In this document: positions 26,138-34,193 of the stretch, one piece after another
How the letters are laid out: every line of letters begins with the position of its first letter
Numbering within the stretch: the stretch's first letter is position 1
Assembly: GCF_001884735.1 (NCBI RefSeq)
Contig: NZ_MJAP01000003.1
Coordinates: 62,001 to 126,000, forward strand
Direction: 5' to 3'
From: Natronohydrobacter thiooxidans
GTDB lineage: Bacteria; Pseudomonadota; Alphaproteobacteria; Rhodobacterales; Rhodobacteraceae
Length of the DNA stretch: 64,000 nt
The notes under the pieces: generated by a model
Seen by the model: the letters and a program-made list of their open reading frames with translations, nothing else
Database searches by the model: none
What the model was told of the DNA's origin: nothing
Position numbers and translations under genes: made by a program

Positions 26138-27124
26138 CTAGTTCAGCACCGGTTCGGCCAGAGGCAGGCCCGTGAGCAGGTTCTGCGGCTTCATGCGGAT
26201 CGCGCCATCCGTGCCAAGCCCGAGGATCAGCCAGACCGGCTGGCCGCGCAACTCGGGGCGGATGCGGGCATCCTGCGTTTCCAGTCGGAACAGCCCCACA
26301 AGCGTCGCAGGCATGGGCTGGCCATTCCAGAGCGCATTGCCGATGGCGGTACCAGCAGGATCCAGCCCGATGAACCAGCGCAGGTCGATATTCTCGGCCC
26401 GCATCTCGGGCGCAACCGTGCAGTCCAGCCCCAGCATATGGCGCAGGAAAGCGGCGATGGCATCGGCCATGCCGCGCCGGGCTTCCGGGTCGCCGCCGAA
26501 ATTCAGCACCATCGTATGCGCGTCAGAACGGCTCCAATAGGTCCAGTCATTGCCGCCGCCCAGCACATCGAGACTGTTCACCCCGCCGGAGAACATCGCG
26601 GTCAGGGGCGAGGCATGCATTTCCTGTTCATGCAGTTGCACCAGTTCCTCATCGGCCAGAAGCAGCTTGTCCTCCTTGATATGGCTGCGCTGGGGGCGGA
26701 AGAAACACTCGGCGGCGCGCAGGGTCTGGGCATCGTCGCACCCGTCCAGCGCGTTGCGCAGGATCAGCTGCACAAGCTGCGACATGAAGACCTGCGGCAG
26801 GGTCACGCCCTCGGCCACGATCTGCGCATAGCCGTCCTCGATCGTGCCTGCAGCGATCAGCCGGTCGCGCAAGGACAGCAGAAAACGCCAGTTCTCGCGC
26901 GCATCGGGGTCTTTGAGCGCGGTGAGTTCCATCTCGGACACTTTCGCGCGCGGGTTTTTCATCAGGCGGTGGTGCAGCGCCCGTTCCGCCGCGCAGGCAT
27001 CCGCAGGCGGCAACACCTCGGGCCGCGCCAGCCAAGCGAGGATCAGCTCATCCGTGACCAGCATCCGCCCCTGCCCGTTCAATCGCGTCAGATGATGGCC
27101 CGAAGCCACCCAGAATTCCGGCAT
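26138..27124 (-). CDS. Uncharacterised protein, DUF6352-like
   Basis: 328 aa. It begins MPEFWVASGHHL and contains WRFLLSLRDRLIAAGTIEDGY and a conserved-looking EQEMHASPLTAMFSGGVNSLDVL segment (about 166-188). I recall this family as DUF6352, found beside formate dehydrogenase accessory genes; the function is unknown. No membrane segment, signal or known catalytic motif was seen. It overlaps the upstream gene by one base. Confidence 0.7.
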   Translation of the reverse strand: MPEFWVASGHHLTRLNGQGRMLVTDELILAWLARPEVLPPADACAAERALHHRLMKNPRAKVSEMELTALKDPDARENWRFLLSLRDRLIAAGTIEDGYAQIVAEGVTLPQVFMSQLVQLILRNALDGCDDAQTLRAAECFFRPQRSHIKEDKLLLADEELVQLHEQEMHASPLTAMFSGGVNSLDVLGGGNDWTYWSRSDAHTMVLNFGGDPEARRGMADAIAAFLRHMLGLDCTVAPEMRAENIDLRWFIGLDPAGTAIGNALWNGQPMPATLVGLFRLETQDARIRPELRGQPVWLILGLGTDGAIRMKPQNLLTGLPLAEPVLN

Positions 27125-27672
27125 CAGTCACTCCCCCTCAGACTGAAGATATCCACATGATCCTCGACCTCTTCCTCGACAAAGTGAAAGGCGCGGTCAT
27201 GGCCCTGCAAATGGCTGCCCGAGAACGCGGTCTCGTCGCGCGGCTTGAGCGTGCGGAACTGTTCGCGGATCGCGCCATTGTCGTAGCGTCGGTGCAGGGC
27301 AAGCAATGTGTTGAGCGGATGACCCGAGCAGAGGCTTTCGGCGAGCGCGACCTCTTCTTCCGCCGCCGGGCGCGCAGCATCCAGCGAGGGGGCGCCCAGA
27401 TGCGTCACCAGTTGCTGCGCCAGATGCTCGACCAGCGCCGCGCGTTCGTCAGGCCGCGCCTCCTGCACTGTCACCAGCGTGGAGAAGCCGAAACTCGCGA
27501 CCCCCAGAAAGCCCGAGCGGAAGGCGATCTGTTCCTTGCGCGACAGGCTGTCAGGCGCGCGCCCCCAGAAGAGGAAGGTGCCGGTCACGGCCCATTCGCC
27601 GGGTTCAGCCGCCTGCGCGAAGACCACCTTGTCGGACGGGTCCAGCCGGATCGTGCGCGGCAGGCGGGTCAC
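27124..27672 (-). CDS. Uncharacterised protein, DUF6505-like
   Basis: 182 aa. It begins with TRLPRTIRLDPSDKVVF, followed by EWAVTGTFLFWG and RKEQIAFRSGFLGVASFGFSTLV, then an acidic helical C-terminal half. I recall this as DUF6505, another member of the same conserved cluster. No known motif is visible; a soluble cytoplasmic protein is expected. It is coupled by overlaps to both neighbours. Confidence 0.7.
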   Translation of the reverse strand: MTRLPRTIRLDPSDKVVFAQAAEPGEWAVTGTFLFWGRAPDSLSRKEQIAFRSGFLGVASFGFSTLVTVQEARPDERAALVEHLAQQLVTHLGAPSLDAARPAAEEEVALAESLCSGHPLNTLLALHRRYDNGAIREQFRTLKPRDETAFSGSHLQGHDRAFHFVEEEVEDHVDIFSLRGSD

Positions 27673-28397
27673 AGGATCGGCCCTGTCGCATCGCGCCAGC
27701 CCGTAGCGCCAAGCGCGTCAAGCAGGGGCGCGGAGCGCTTGCCCCCACCCGCAGGGGTGATTTCCACCAGCCGATCACCTTCGATCCGGCGCACACCGCG
27801 CAGAAGCGGCGGGTCGATGCGCATCAGGTAGCGGTTGGTCACCGCCTCGATTCCGTCATGCGCCCAACGGTCGAAATAGAGCATCATGTAGCTGGCGAAG
27901 GTCGAGATGATATCTTCAGGCGGATCAAAGGCTTCTTCTTGCAGCGAGGTCGAGTCGGGGAAGAGGCCCGGCTCCTCCAGATGGTCGCGATCTGCGATCA
28001 GTTCTGCGCCGAAGACCAGCCAATCGGGCACATCCTCCGGCCCGGTGCCGGGGGAAACAGCGAATCGCCCGCCGCCGAGCCGCGCCTTGTCGAAGCGGAT
28101 TTCATCCGGCCAGACCAGCCGCACCGCGCGTTCGGGCGGGCAATGTGCGGCCAGCGCATCGCCCAAAGCCACCATGCCCAGCGCGAAGGCCATTTGCGCC
28201 TCGCGCAGGGGTTGGTCTGGCTCCAGCACCACGGCGAAGGCGAGAAGGCCAGGCGATTGATGCACCACCAGCGTTCCCGCGCCCTCGACCGGGGCAAGAC
28301 GGGTTGCCTCGTCCACGACATCGCCTGCGTCAAGCCGATGCAGCGTGTAGGGCGGCGGCAGATGGATCACGCGCGCGGCCTCGGTGATGCTGTCCAT
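27669..28397 (-). CDS. Biotin/lipoate ligase-fold protein lacking catalytic residues (DUF4444-type C-terminus)
   Basis: 242 aa. The layout follows biotin-protein ligases, but the functional motifs are altered. The loop that should read GRGRxGR is EGAGTLVVHQSPG (38-50). The catalytic KWPND motif is VWPDE (95-99), so the Lys is Val. LGGG (108-111) keeps the glycine turn. The C-terminal about 70 residues (FDRWAHDGIEAVTNRYLMRI onward) are the small domain usually labelled DUF4444. It probably binds something rather than ligates. It is the first gene of the minus-strand accessory run and shares a divergent promoter gap with the ferredoxin gene at 28497. Confidence 0.78.
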   Translation of the reverse strand: MDSITEAARVIHLPPPYTLHRLDAGDVVDEATRLAPVEGAGTLVVHQSPGLLAFAVVLEPDQPLREAQMAFALGMVALGDALAAHCPPERAVRLVWPDEIRFDKARLGGGRFAVSPGTGPEDVPDWLVFGAELIADRDHLEEPGLFPDSTSLQEEAFDPPEDIISTFASYMMLYFDRWAHDGIEAVTNRYLMRIDPPLLRGVRRIEGDRLVEITPAGGGKRSAPLLDALGATGWRDATGPIL

Positions 28398-28496
28398 GTC
28401 TCCCCCTGACGTTTCATCCCTTGGGCGCTACCCTTTGCGCCCTTGTCGGTTTATATCCGCATAAGCTAGTTCCGCCAGAGGCAAGAGAAAAGCCCC

Positions 28497-30443
28497 ATGT
28501 CCCAGCCAAAGACCCGCCTGATCTGCACTTGCGAAGCCACCATGACGCTTGACGCGCCCCGCCTTGCGGGGGACGACCGCCCCGCAAGCCAGTTGTGCCG
28601 CGCCCAGCTTGATCATTTTCAAGCGGCTTTGGGCCAGTTTGCAGAGATTACGGTCGCCTGCACGCAGGAAGCGCCGCTTTTCGCGGAAGTCGCCGAGGAT
28701 GCGGGCTATGATGGCGCATTGCATTTCGTCAATATCCGCGAAACCGCGGGCTGGTCCGAAGATGGCAAACGCGCCATGCCCAAGATGGCGGCGCTGCTGG
28801 CGATGGCCGAGAGTGCTGCGACGCCTTTCGAGATTGTGAGCATGGAAAGCGGCGGGGTCGCGCTGATTCTCGGGCGTGATCAGGTGGCGCTGGATGTGGC
28901 CGAGAAACTCTCGGAAAGCCTTGATATTACTGTGCTGATTCTGCCCGGCGCTGAGATCCAGCCGCCGCGCCAGACGACATGGCCGGTGCTGCAGGGCCGC
29001 ATCCGCAAGGGCCATGGGCATCTGGGGGCGTTCGAGCTGACGGTGGATGCCTATGCGGCGCCCGCCCCATCCTCTCGCGCGAGGCTCGATTTCGACGCGG
29101 GCCGCGACGGGGCCGTCTCGCGCTGTGATCTGGTGATTGACCTGACTGGCGCGGGGCCGCTGTTTCATGACACCCGCCCCGGATTTTTCCGCGCTGATCC
29201 GCGCGATCCGGTCGCGGTCGCCCGTCTGGTCACGCAGGCCGGGCAGATGACCGGCACGTTCGACAAACCGAAATTTATCAATTTTGCGCCCGAGCTTTGC
29301 GCTCATTCGCGCAACACGCTGACCGGCTGCACGCGCTGTCTGAACCTGTGTCCCACCGGGGCGATCACCTCGGCGGGCGATACTGTCGCGATTGATCCCC
29401 ATATCTGCGCGGGCTGCGGGCAATGTGCGGCCGCCTGCCCGACCGGCGCGGCCTCCTATGCGCTGCCGGTGGTCGAGAATATCGCCGCGCGGCTGCGGGT
29501 CGGGCTGACTGCATGGTTTGAGGCGGGCGCGAAGGATGCGCCGGTCATCCTGTTCCATGATGAGGGCCACGGAATGGCGCTGATCGACGCGAGCGCCCGT
29601 TTCGGGCGCGGGTTGCCCGCGCATGTGATCCCGGTGCAGGTGAATGAACCGACCCAGATCGGCCCCGAAACCATGGCCACCGCGCTGGCCTATGGCGCGG
29701 GCGGGGTCCGGGTGCTGGCGAAATCGCGGCCCGCGCATGATCTGGACGGGCTGGCGGCAAGCCTTGATCTGATGCGCGCGATCGCTGCGGCCACGGGCTA
29801 CGGCGATGCCTGCACCTTGATCCAGACCGACGATCCCGAGGCGCTGGAGGCTGCGCTCTGGCAGCCTGCGCCGAAACCCCGCGCGCGCCGCGCCGGGTTC
29901 CTGCCGCCCGAGGACAAGCGCGGGCTGTTGCTGATGGCGGTCGAAGAGATGATCCGCATGGCGCCAACCCCTGTTGAGACAGTCGCCCTGCCCGCCGGCG
30001 CCCCTTTCGGCACGGTCACGCTGGATCCCGCTGCCTGCACGCTGTGCCTGTCCTGTGTCGGGGCCTGCCCGACAGGCGCGCTGTCGGACAATCCCGACAA
30101 GCCGATGCTGCGCTTCACCGAAAGCGCCTGTGTGCAATGCGGCATCTGCGTGGCGACCTGCCCCGAGGATGCGATCACGATTGCGCCCCGGATCGATCTG
30201 GCCGCCTGGGCCAGCCCGAAGCGCGTGCTGAAAGAGGAAGAGCCTTTCGCCTGCACCTGCTGCGGCAAGCCCTTTGGCACGCGCTCCAGCATCGAGCGGG
30301 TGATGGCGCGGCTGGACGGACATTGGATGTTCAGCGGGGATGCGGGCGCAGAGCGCCGCGCGCTGCTGACCATGTGCGACGATTGCCGCACGAAAGAAGT
30401 GGTGATGGCGGGTTTCGACCCGCATGAAGGGCCGCAGCGCTGA
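28497..30443 (+). CDS. Multi-cluster 4Fe-4S ferredoxin protein, 648 aa
   Basis: Two pairs of ferredoxin motifs: Cys268/278/281/285 with Cys304/307/310/314, and Cys514/517/520/524 with Cys545/548/551/555. A cysteine group at 586, 588, 589 and 627, 630 may bind zinc or another cluster. The N-terminal 250 residues contain a further Cys-rich start (LICTCEAT) and no known domain. A cytoplasmic electron-transfer protein; its position divergent from the formate dehydrogenase accessory run suggests an electron donor or acceptor in cofactor maturation or an alternative route for formate electrons. Partner unknown. Confidence 0.8.
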   Translation: MSQPKTRLICTCEATMTLDAPRLAGDDRPASQLCRAQLDHFQAALGQFAEITVACTQEAPLFAEVAEDAGYDGALHFVNIRETAGWSEDGKRAMPKMAALLAMAESAATPFEIVSMESGGVALILGRDQVALDVAEKLSESLDITVLILPGAEIQPPRQTTWPVLQGRIRKGHGHLGAFELTVDAYAAPAPSSRARLDFDAGRDGAVSRCDLVIDLTGAGPLFHDTRPGFFRADPRDPVAVARLVTQAGQMTGTFDKPKFINFAPELCAHSRNTLTGCTRCLNLCPTGAITSAGDTVAIDPHICAGCGQCAAACPTGAASYALPVVENIAARLRVGLTAWFEAGAKDAPVILFHDEGHGMALIDASARFGRGLPAHVIPVQVNEPTQIGPETMATALAYGAGGVRVLAKSRPAHDLDGLAASLDLMRAIAAATGYGDACTLIQTDDPEALEAALWQPAPKPRARRAGFLPPEDKRGLLLMAVEEMIRMAPTPVETVALPAGAPFGTVTLDPAACTLCLSCVGACPTGALSDNPDKPMLRFTESACVQCGICVATCPEDAITIAPRIDLAAWASPKRVLKEEEPFACTCCGKPFGTRSSIERVMARLDGHWMFSGDAGAERRALLTMCDDCRTKEVVMAGFDPHEGPQR

Positions 30444-30498
30444 TCTGCACCGCGCGCCCTCTGATCGGCAAGGACGTGACGGGCGGTATCGGGCGGGC

Positions 30499-30921
30499 TT
30501 AAGCCTCGCCCTCCAGCCCGGCGGCGGCGATGCCCGCCAGCGCCGCTTCTGCGTCATTGTCCGAAGTGTCGCCTGTCACGCCTACCGCCCCGATCACGGC
30601 CCCGTCCTTGCGCAGCAACACCCCGCCCGGCACTGGAACGACCTGCCCGCCATAGACGCCATTCACCGCCGCCATGAAATAGGCCTGCGCTTCGGCGCGG
30701 GCCATCTGCGCGCGCCCTGCCATGCCCAGCATGACCGCGCCATAGGCCTTGCCCTGCGCGATACCGAAACGGCCCGGAGCGGAGCCGTCCTCGCGCTCAA
30801 AGGCCAGCACATGCCCGCCTGCATCCAGCACCACGACCGAGAGCGGCTTGAGCCCCATCTCGCGCCCCTTGGCCCGTGTGGCTGCGATGATGCTGCGGGC
30901 CTGATCGAGGGAAACTGTCAT
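30499..30921 (-). CDS. GlcG/HbpS family haem-binding-like protein
   Basis: 140 aa from the second of two adjacent ATGs, with GGAGG six bases upstream. LSVVVLDAGGHVLAFEREDG and the glycine-rich VPGGVLLRKDGAVIGAVGVTG are the family signatures. Members bind haem, corrinoids or unknown ligands, and some sit with glycolate or diol genes; the ligand here cannot be named. The gene has a perfect 22-bp palindrome just upstream. Confidence 0.85.
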   Translation of the reverse strand: MTVSLDQARSIIAATRAKGREMGLKPLSVVVLDAGGHVLAFEREDGSAPGRFGIAQGKAYGAVMLGMAGRAQMARAEAQAYFMAAVNGVYGGQVVPVPGGVLLRKDGAVIGAVGVTGDTSDNDAEAALAGIAAAGLEGEA

Positions 30922-30939
30922 CATGAACCTCCGTCTGGC

Positions 30940-30961
30940 GATGTTTCGCGCGCGAAACATC
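30940..30961. promoter_or_regulatory. Perfect 22-bp palindrome upstream of the GlcG/HbpS-like gene
   Basis: GATGTTTCGCG (30940-30950) followed directly by its reverse complement CGCGAAACATC (30951-30961). It ends about 20 bp before the start codon, in the place of an operator or leader hairpin. The half sites TGTTTC/GAAACA recall parS, but the spacer is 6 instead of 4 bases. Confidence 0.5.
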
Positions 30962-30980
30962 TAATTTTATTCAGTTTTTC

Positions 30981-31001
30981 GGCGCGCCAGTACAGCGCGC
31001 C
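30981..31001. repeat. GGCGCGC/GCGCGCC stem-loop after lpd
   Basis: A 7-bp GC stem with a 7-base loop 12 bp after the lpd stop. On the minus strand it is followed by A residues and not T, so it could protect or end the suc operon transcript only with help. Confidence 0.4.
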
Positions 31002-31012
31002 GCGTTAACCAC

Positions 31013-32398
31013 TCAGGCGTGGATCGCGCCATCGCCGCAGGCCAGCGCCGCTTCGCGCACGGCCTCGGAATAGGTCGGATGCGCATGGCAGGTCCGCGCC
31101 AGATCTTCCGCAGCCGCCCCGAATTCCATTGCGACACAGACCTCATGGATCAGATCGCCCGCATAGGGGCCGATGATATGCGCGCCAAGGATGCGGTCAG
31201 TGTCTTTGTCGGCAAGGAGTTTCACGAAGCCGTCACCCGCGAAATTGGCTTTCGCGCGGCCATTGCCCATGAAGCTGAACTTGCCCACCTTATAGGCGCG
31301 GCCTGCCTCTTTCAGGCTCTCTTCCGTCTCGCCCACCGAGGCCACTTCGGGCCAGGTATAGATCACGCCGGGGATGACGCCATAATTCACATGGCCCGCC
31401 TGACCGGCAAGGATTTCGGCCACGGCCATGCCCTCATCCTCGGCCTTATGCGCGAGCATCGGTCCCTCGATGGCGTCGCCAATGGCAAAAACCCCGTCCA
31501 CGCTGGTCTTGTACTGCTTGTCGGTCGCAATCTGGCCGCGCCCGGTCATCTCGACGCCCAGAGCGTCCAGCCCCAGCCCGTCGGTGAAGGGACGGCGCCC
31601 TGTCGCCAGCAGGACCGTGTCGGCATCGAGCGTATGTTCGCTGTCATCCTTGCGCAGCCTGTAGGTGACTTTCGCCTTGCCCTTCGTGGCTGTGGCCGAT
31701 TGCACCGCAGCGCCAAGGATGAAATTCATGCCCTGTTTGCTCAGCATGCGCTGGAAGGTCTTGGCCACTTCGCCGTCATTGCCGGGAATGATGCGATCGA
31801 GATATTCGACCACGGTCACTTCGGCGCCCAGACGCGCATAGACCGAGCCCATTTCCAGCCCGATCACGCCTGCGCCGATCACGATCAGCTTTTTCGGGAT
31901 CTTGCCCAGTTCCAGCGCGCCGGTCGAGGTGACGATGGTGCTTTCATCCACCTCGACCCCGTTCAGGGGGCTGGATTCGGACCCCGAGGCGATGACGATA
32001 TTCTTTGTCTCATAGCTTTGTTCGCCCACCTGCACCTTGCCCGGCGCGGGGATCGAGGCCCAGCCCTTGATCCAGTCCACCTTGTTCTTCTTGAACAGAA
32101 ATTCGATGCCCTTGGTGTTCTGGCCGATCACATCCGCCTTGTAGCCGAGCATCTTCTTCCAATCGACCTTGGGTTTTGCGCCGGTCAGGCCCATGGCGCC
32201 GAAATTATGCTCGGCCTCATGCAACTGGTGGGTGGCATGCAAAAGCGCTTTCGAGGGGATGCAGCCGACATTCAGGCAGGTGCCGCCAAGGGTCTCGCGG
32301 CCTTCGACACAGGCCACTTTCAGGCCCAGTTGCGCGGCGCGGATGGCGCAGACATAGCCGCCGGGGCCGGCACCGATGACGATCAGATCATAGGACAT
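31013..32398 (-). CDS. lpdA: Dihydrolipoyl dehydrogenase
   Basis: E3 flavoenzyme of 2-oxo acid dehydrogenase complexes, reoxidising lipoyl groups with NAD. 461 aa from the ATG at 32398 ([15 protein letters not shown]). FAD site GAGPGG (9-14), redox disulfide Cys41 and Cys46 in [13 protein letters not shown], second NAD-binding [11 protein letters not shown], and the C-terminal catalytic His-Glu pair in HAHPTYSE. The suc operon position makes the 2-oxoglutarate dehydrogenase complex its main partner. Confidence 0.96.
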   Translation of the reverse strand: MSYDLIVIGAGPGGYVCAIRAAQLGLKVACVEGRETLGGTCLNVGCIPSKALLHATHQLHEAEHNFGAMGLTGAKPKVDWKKMLGYKADVIGQNTKGIEFLFKKNKVDWIKGWASIPAPGKVQVGEQSYETKNIVIASGSESSPLNGVEVDESTIVTSTGALELGKIPKKLIVIGAGVIGLEMGSVYARLGAEVTVVEYLDRIIPGNDGEVAKTFQRMLSKQGMNFILGAAVQSATATKGKAKVTYRLRKDDSEHTLDADTVLLATGRRPFTDGLGLDALGVEMTGRGQIATDKQYKTSVDGVFAIGDAIEGPMLAHKAEDEGMAVAEILAGQAGHVNYGVIPGVIYTWPEVASVGETEESLKEAGRAYKVGKFSFMGNGRAKANFAGDGFVKLLADKDTDRILGAHIIGPYAGDLIHEVCVAMEFGAAAEDLARTCHAHPTYSEAVREAALACGDGAIHA

Positions 32399-32465
32399 GA
32401 GATGTCTCCTGTTTTCGAGCGGAGAAGTCGGGGGCTGTCTGCCCCCGTCGGGCCCTTGGCCCGAC

Positions 32466-32494
32466 CCCCCCGAGGATATTTGGACAAGAATGAA
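32466..32494 (+). repeat. Copy 3 of the dispersed intergenic motif, with flanking GC palindromes
   Basis: Contains CCGAGGATATTTGGACAAGA. It is preceded by two GC hairpins (GGGGGC/GCCCCC at about 32430-32446 and GTCGGGCC/GGCCCGAC at about 32448-32466). The element fills the gap between the MAPEG gene and lpdA. Other copies lie at 4122-4151 and 13129-13157. Confidence 0.5.
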
Positions 32495-32501
32495 AGGCGC
32501 A

Positions 32502-32897
32502 TCAGAAGAGTGCAACCAAGAGAATGGTCATTGTGGACAAAAAGCCCACGAACCAGATCAGCGAGCGCCAGGGGTTCAGACCGTAAGCATAGGCCGGGAT
32601 GTAGAGGATGCGGGCGGTGAGATAGAGGAAGGCGCAGACGGCTGTAAGCGTGCTGGACTGGTCCGATATGCTGATGACAGTGGTCGCGATGCCGAAAAGG
32701 ATCAGCCCCTGAAAATGGTTGTCGAGCGCGCGGCCAAGCCGGGCGGTGCGCTTGGACATGGGTTTATCAGGGGCATAGTCGCGGCTGCCGCCCGTGTAGC
32801 GTGTCCCGAGTTCGAGATTGGCGGGGATGGCATAGAGGATATACTGCGCGGCTTGCAGAAGGGCTGCGAGGGTGAGGGCGGTGAGTTCGGGGGTCAT
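32502..32897 (-). CDS. MAPEG family membrane protein
   Basis: 131 aa with four hydrophobic helices. The segment [20 protein letters not shown] after the first loop carries the Arg, Asn and His pattern of the MAPEG family (glutathione-dependent membrane enzymes, or uncharacterised relatives). Start at the ATG at 32897; upstream codons lack support. It sits between sucB and lpdA but has no known link to the complex. Confidence 0.82.
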   Translation of the reverse strand: MTPELTALTLAALLQAAQYILYAIPANLELGTRYTGGSRDYAPDKPMSKRTARLGRALDNHFQGLILFGIATTVISISDQSSTLTAVCAFLYLTARILYIPAYAYGLNPWRSLIWFVGFLSTMTILLVALF

Positions 32898-32974
32898 TGG
32901 GCCATTCCCTGACATTCCGAAAAAGGCAGTGATGTAGGGTGCGTGCTCTGCACGCACCCACGGTCACGACGGGA

Positions 32975-34186
32975 TCACAAATCCATCAACAACCGCCGCG
33001 GATCCTCCAGCGCCTCTTTCACGCGCACAAGGAAGGTCACGGCGCCCTTGCCATCCACAATCCGGTGATCATAGCTCAGCGCCAGATACATCATCGGGCG
33101 GGCCACGATCTGACCCTTCACCACCATGGGGCGCTCCTGGATCTTGTGCATGCCCAAGATCCCCGATTGCGGCGGGTTCAGGATCGGCGAGGACATCAGC
33201 GAGCCATAGACGCCGCCGTTCGAGATGGTGAAGGAGCCGCCCGCCATCTCATCCATCGAGAGCTTCCCGTCACGCGCGCGGCGGCCGAAATCGCCGATCC
33301 GCTTCTCGATCTCGGCAAAGCCCATCTGATGCGCGTCGCGCAGCACCGGCACCACGAGCCCCGTTGGCGTGCCGACCGCGACGCCCATATGGACATAGTT
33401 CTTGTAGACCACATCCGTGCCGTCAATCTCGGCATTGACCTCGGGCACTTCCATCAGCGCATGGCAGCAGGCTTTCACGAAGAAGGACATGAAGCCCATC
33501 TTCACCCCATGCTTCTTCTCGAAAGCGTCCTTGTATTCGTTGCGCAGCTCCATGATGCCGCCCATATCCGCCTCGTTATAGGTGGTGAGCATGGCGGCGG
33601 TGTTCTGCGCTTCCTTCAGGCGGCGGGCGATGGTCTGGCGCAGGCGGGTCATCTTGACGCGCTCTTCGCGCGAGGCGTCATCCGCCGAGACAGGGCCGCG
33701 CGGGGCCTGCTGGGCTGCCGGGGCGGGCACAGTCGGCGCAGCCGCTGGGGCCGCCGCGGCGCGCTGCACATCTTCCTTCATGATGCGCCCGTCGCGCCCG
33801 GTGCCGGTGACCTGATCGGGTGAGAGGCCCTTTTCGGCCATCAGCTTCTTGGCCGAGGGCGCGTCTTCCGTATCGCGTGCGCCCGAGGCTTCAGCAGGCG
33901 CGGGTGCAGGCTCTGCAGCCTTGGCGGGGGCCGGGGCCGCTGCGGCACCGCCCTCGCTGATCATCGCCAGCAACCCGCCTGCGGCGACTGTGCTGCCCTC
34001 ATCGGCAAGGATTTCGGTCAGGGTGCCCGCCATCGGCGACGGCACTTCGACCGTCACCTTGTCGGTTTCCAGCTCACAGAGCATTTCATCGACCGCGACC
34101 GCATCGCCGGGCTTCTTGAACCAGGTGGCGACGGTGGCTTCCGAGACGCTTTCGCCCAGGGTGGGGACTCGAACTTCGGTGGACAT
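32975..34186 (-). CDS. sucB: 2-oxoglutarate dehydrogenase E2, dihydrolipoyl succinyltransferase
   Basis: 403 aa. One lipoyl domain (1-78) with the modified Lys43 in ELETDKVTV, an Ala/Pro-rich linker, an E3/E1-binding domain (about 112-148, [21 protein letters not shown]), and a C-terminal acyltransferase domain with the catalytic [13 protein letters not shown] motif near residue 373. The core of the 2-oxoglutarate dehydrogenase complex. It follows sucA by 7 bp. Confidence 0.96.
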   Translation of the reverse strand: MSTEVRVPTLGESVSEATVATWFKKPGDAVAVDEMLCELETDKVTVEVPSPMAGTLTEILADEGSTVAAGGLLAMISEGGAAAAPAPAKAAEPAPAPAEASGARDTEDAPSAKKLMAEKGLSPDQVTGTGRDGRIMKEDVQRAAAAPAAAPTVPAPAAQQAPRGPVSADDASREERVKMTRLRQTIARRLKEAQNTAAMLTTYNEADMGGIMELRNEYKDAFEKKHGVKMGFMSFFVKACCHALMEVPEVNAEIDGTDVVYKNYVHMGVAVGTPTGLVVPVLRDAHQMGFAEIEKRIGDFGRRARDGKLSMDEMAGGSFTISNGGVYGSLMSSPILNPPQSGILGMHKIQERPMVVKGQIVARPMMYLALSYDHRIVDGKGAVTFLVRVKEALEDPRRLLMDL

Positions 34187-34193
34187 GTGCTTG

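Noticed and set aside
28428..30557. 709-codon open frame antisense to the ferredoxin gene
   Set aside because: Shadow frame; the plus strand carries four intact 4Fe-4S motifs.
30940..30961. parS centromere site
   Set aside because: Arms match TGTTTC/GAAACA, but the spacer is 6 bases instead of 4 and no par genes are nearby.
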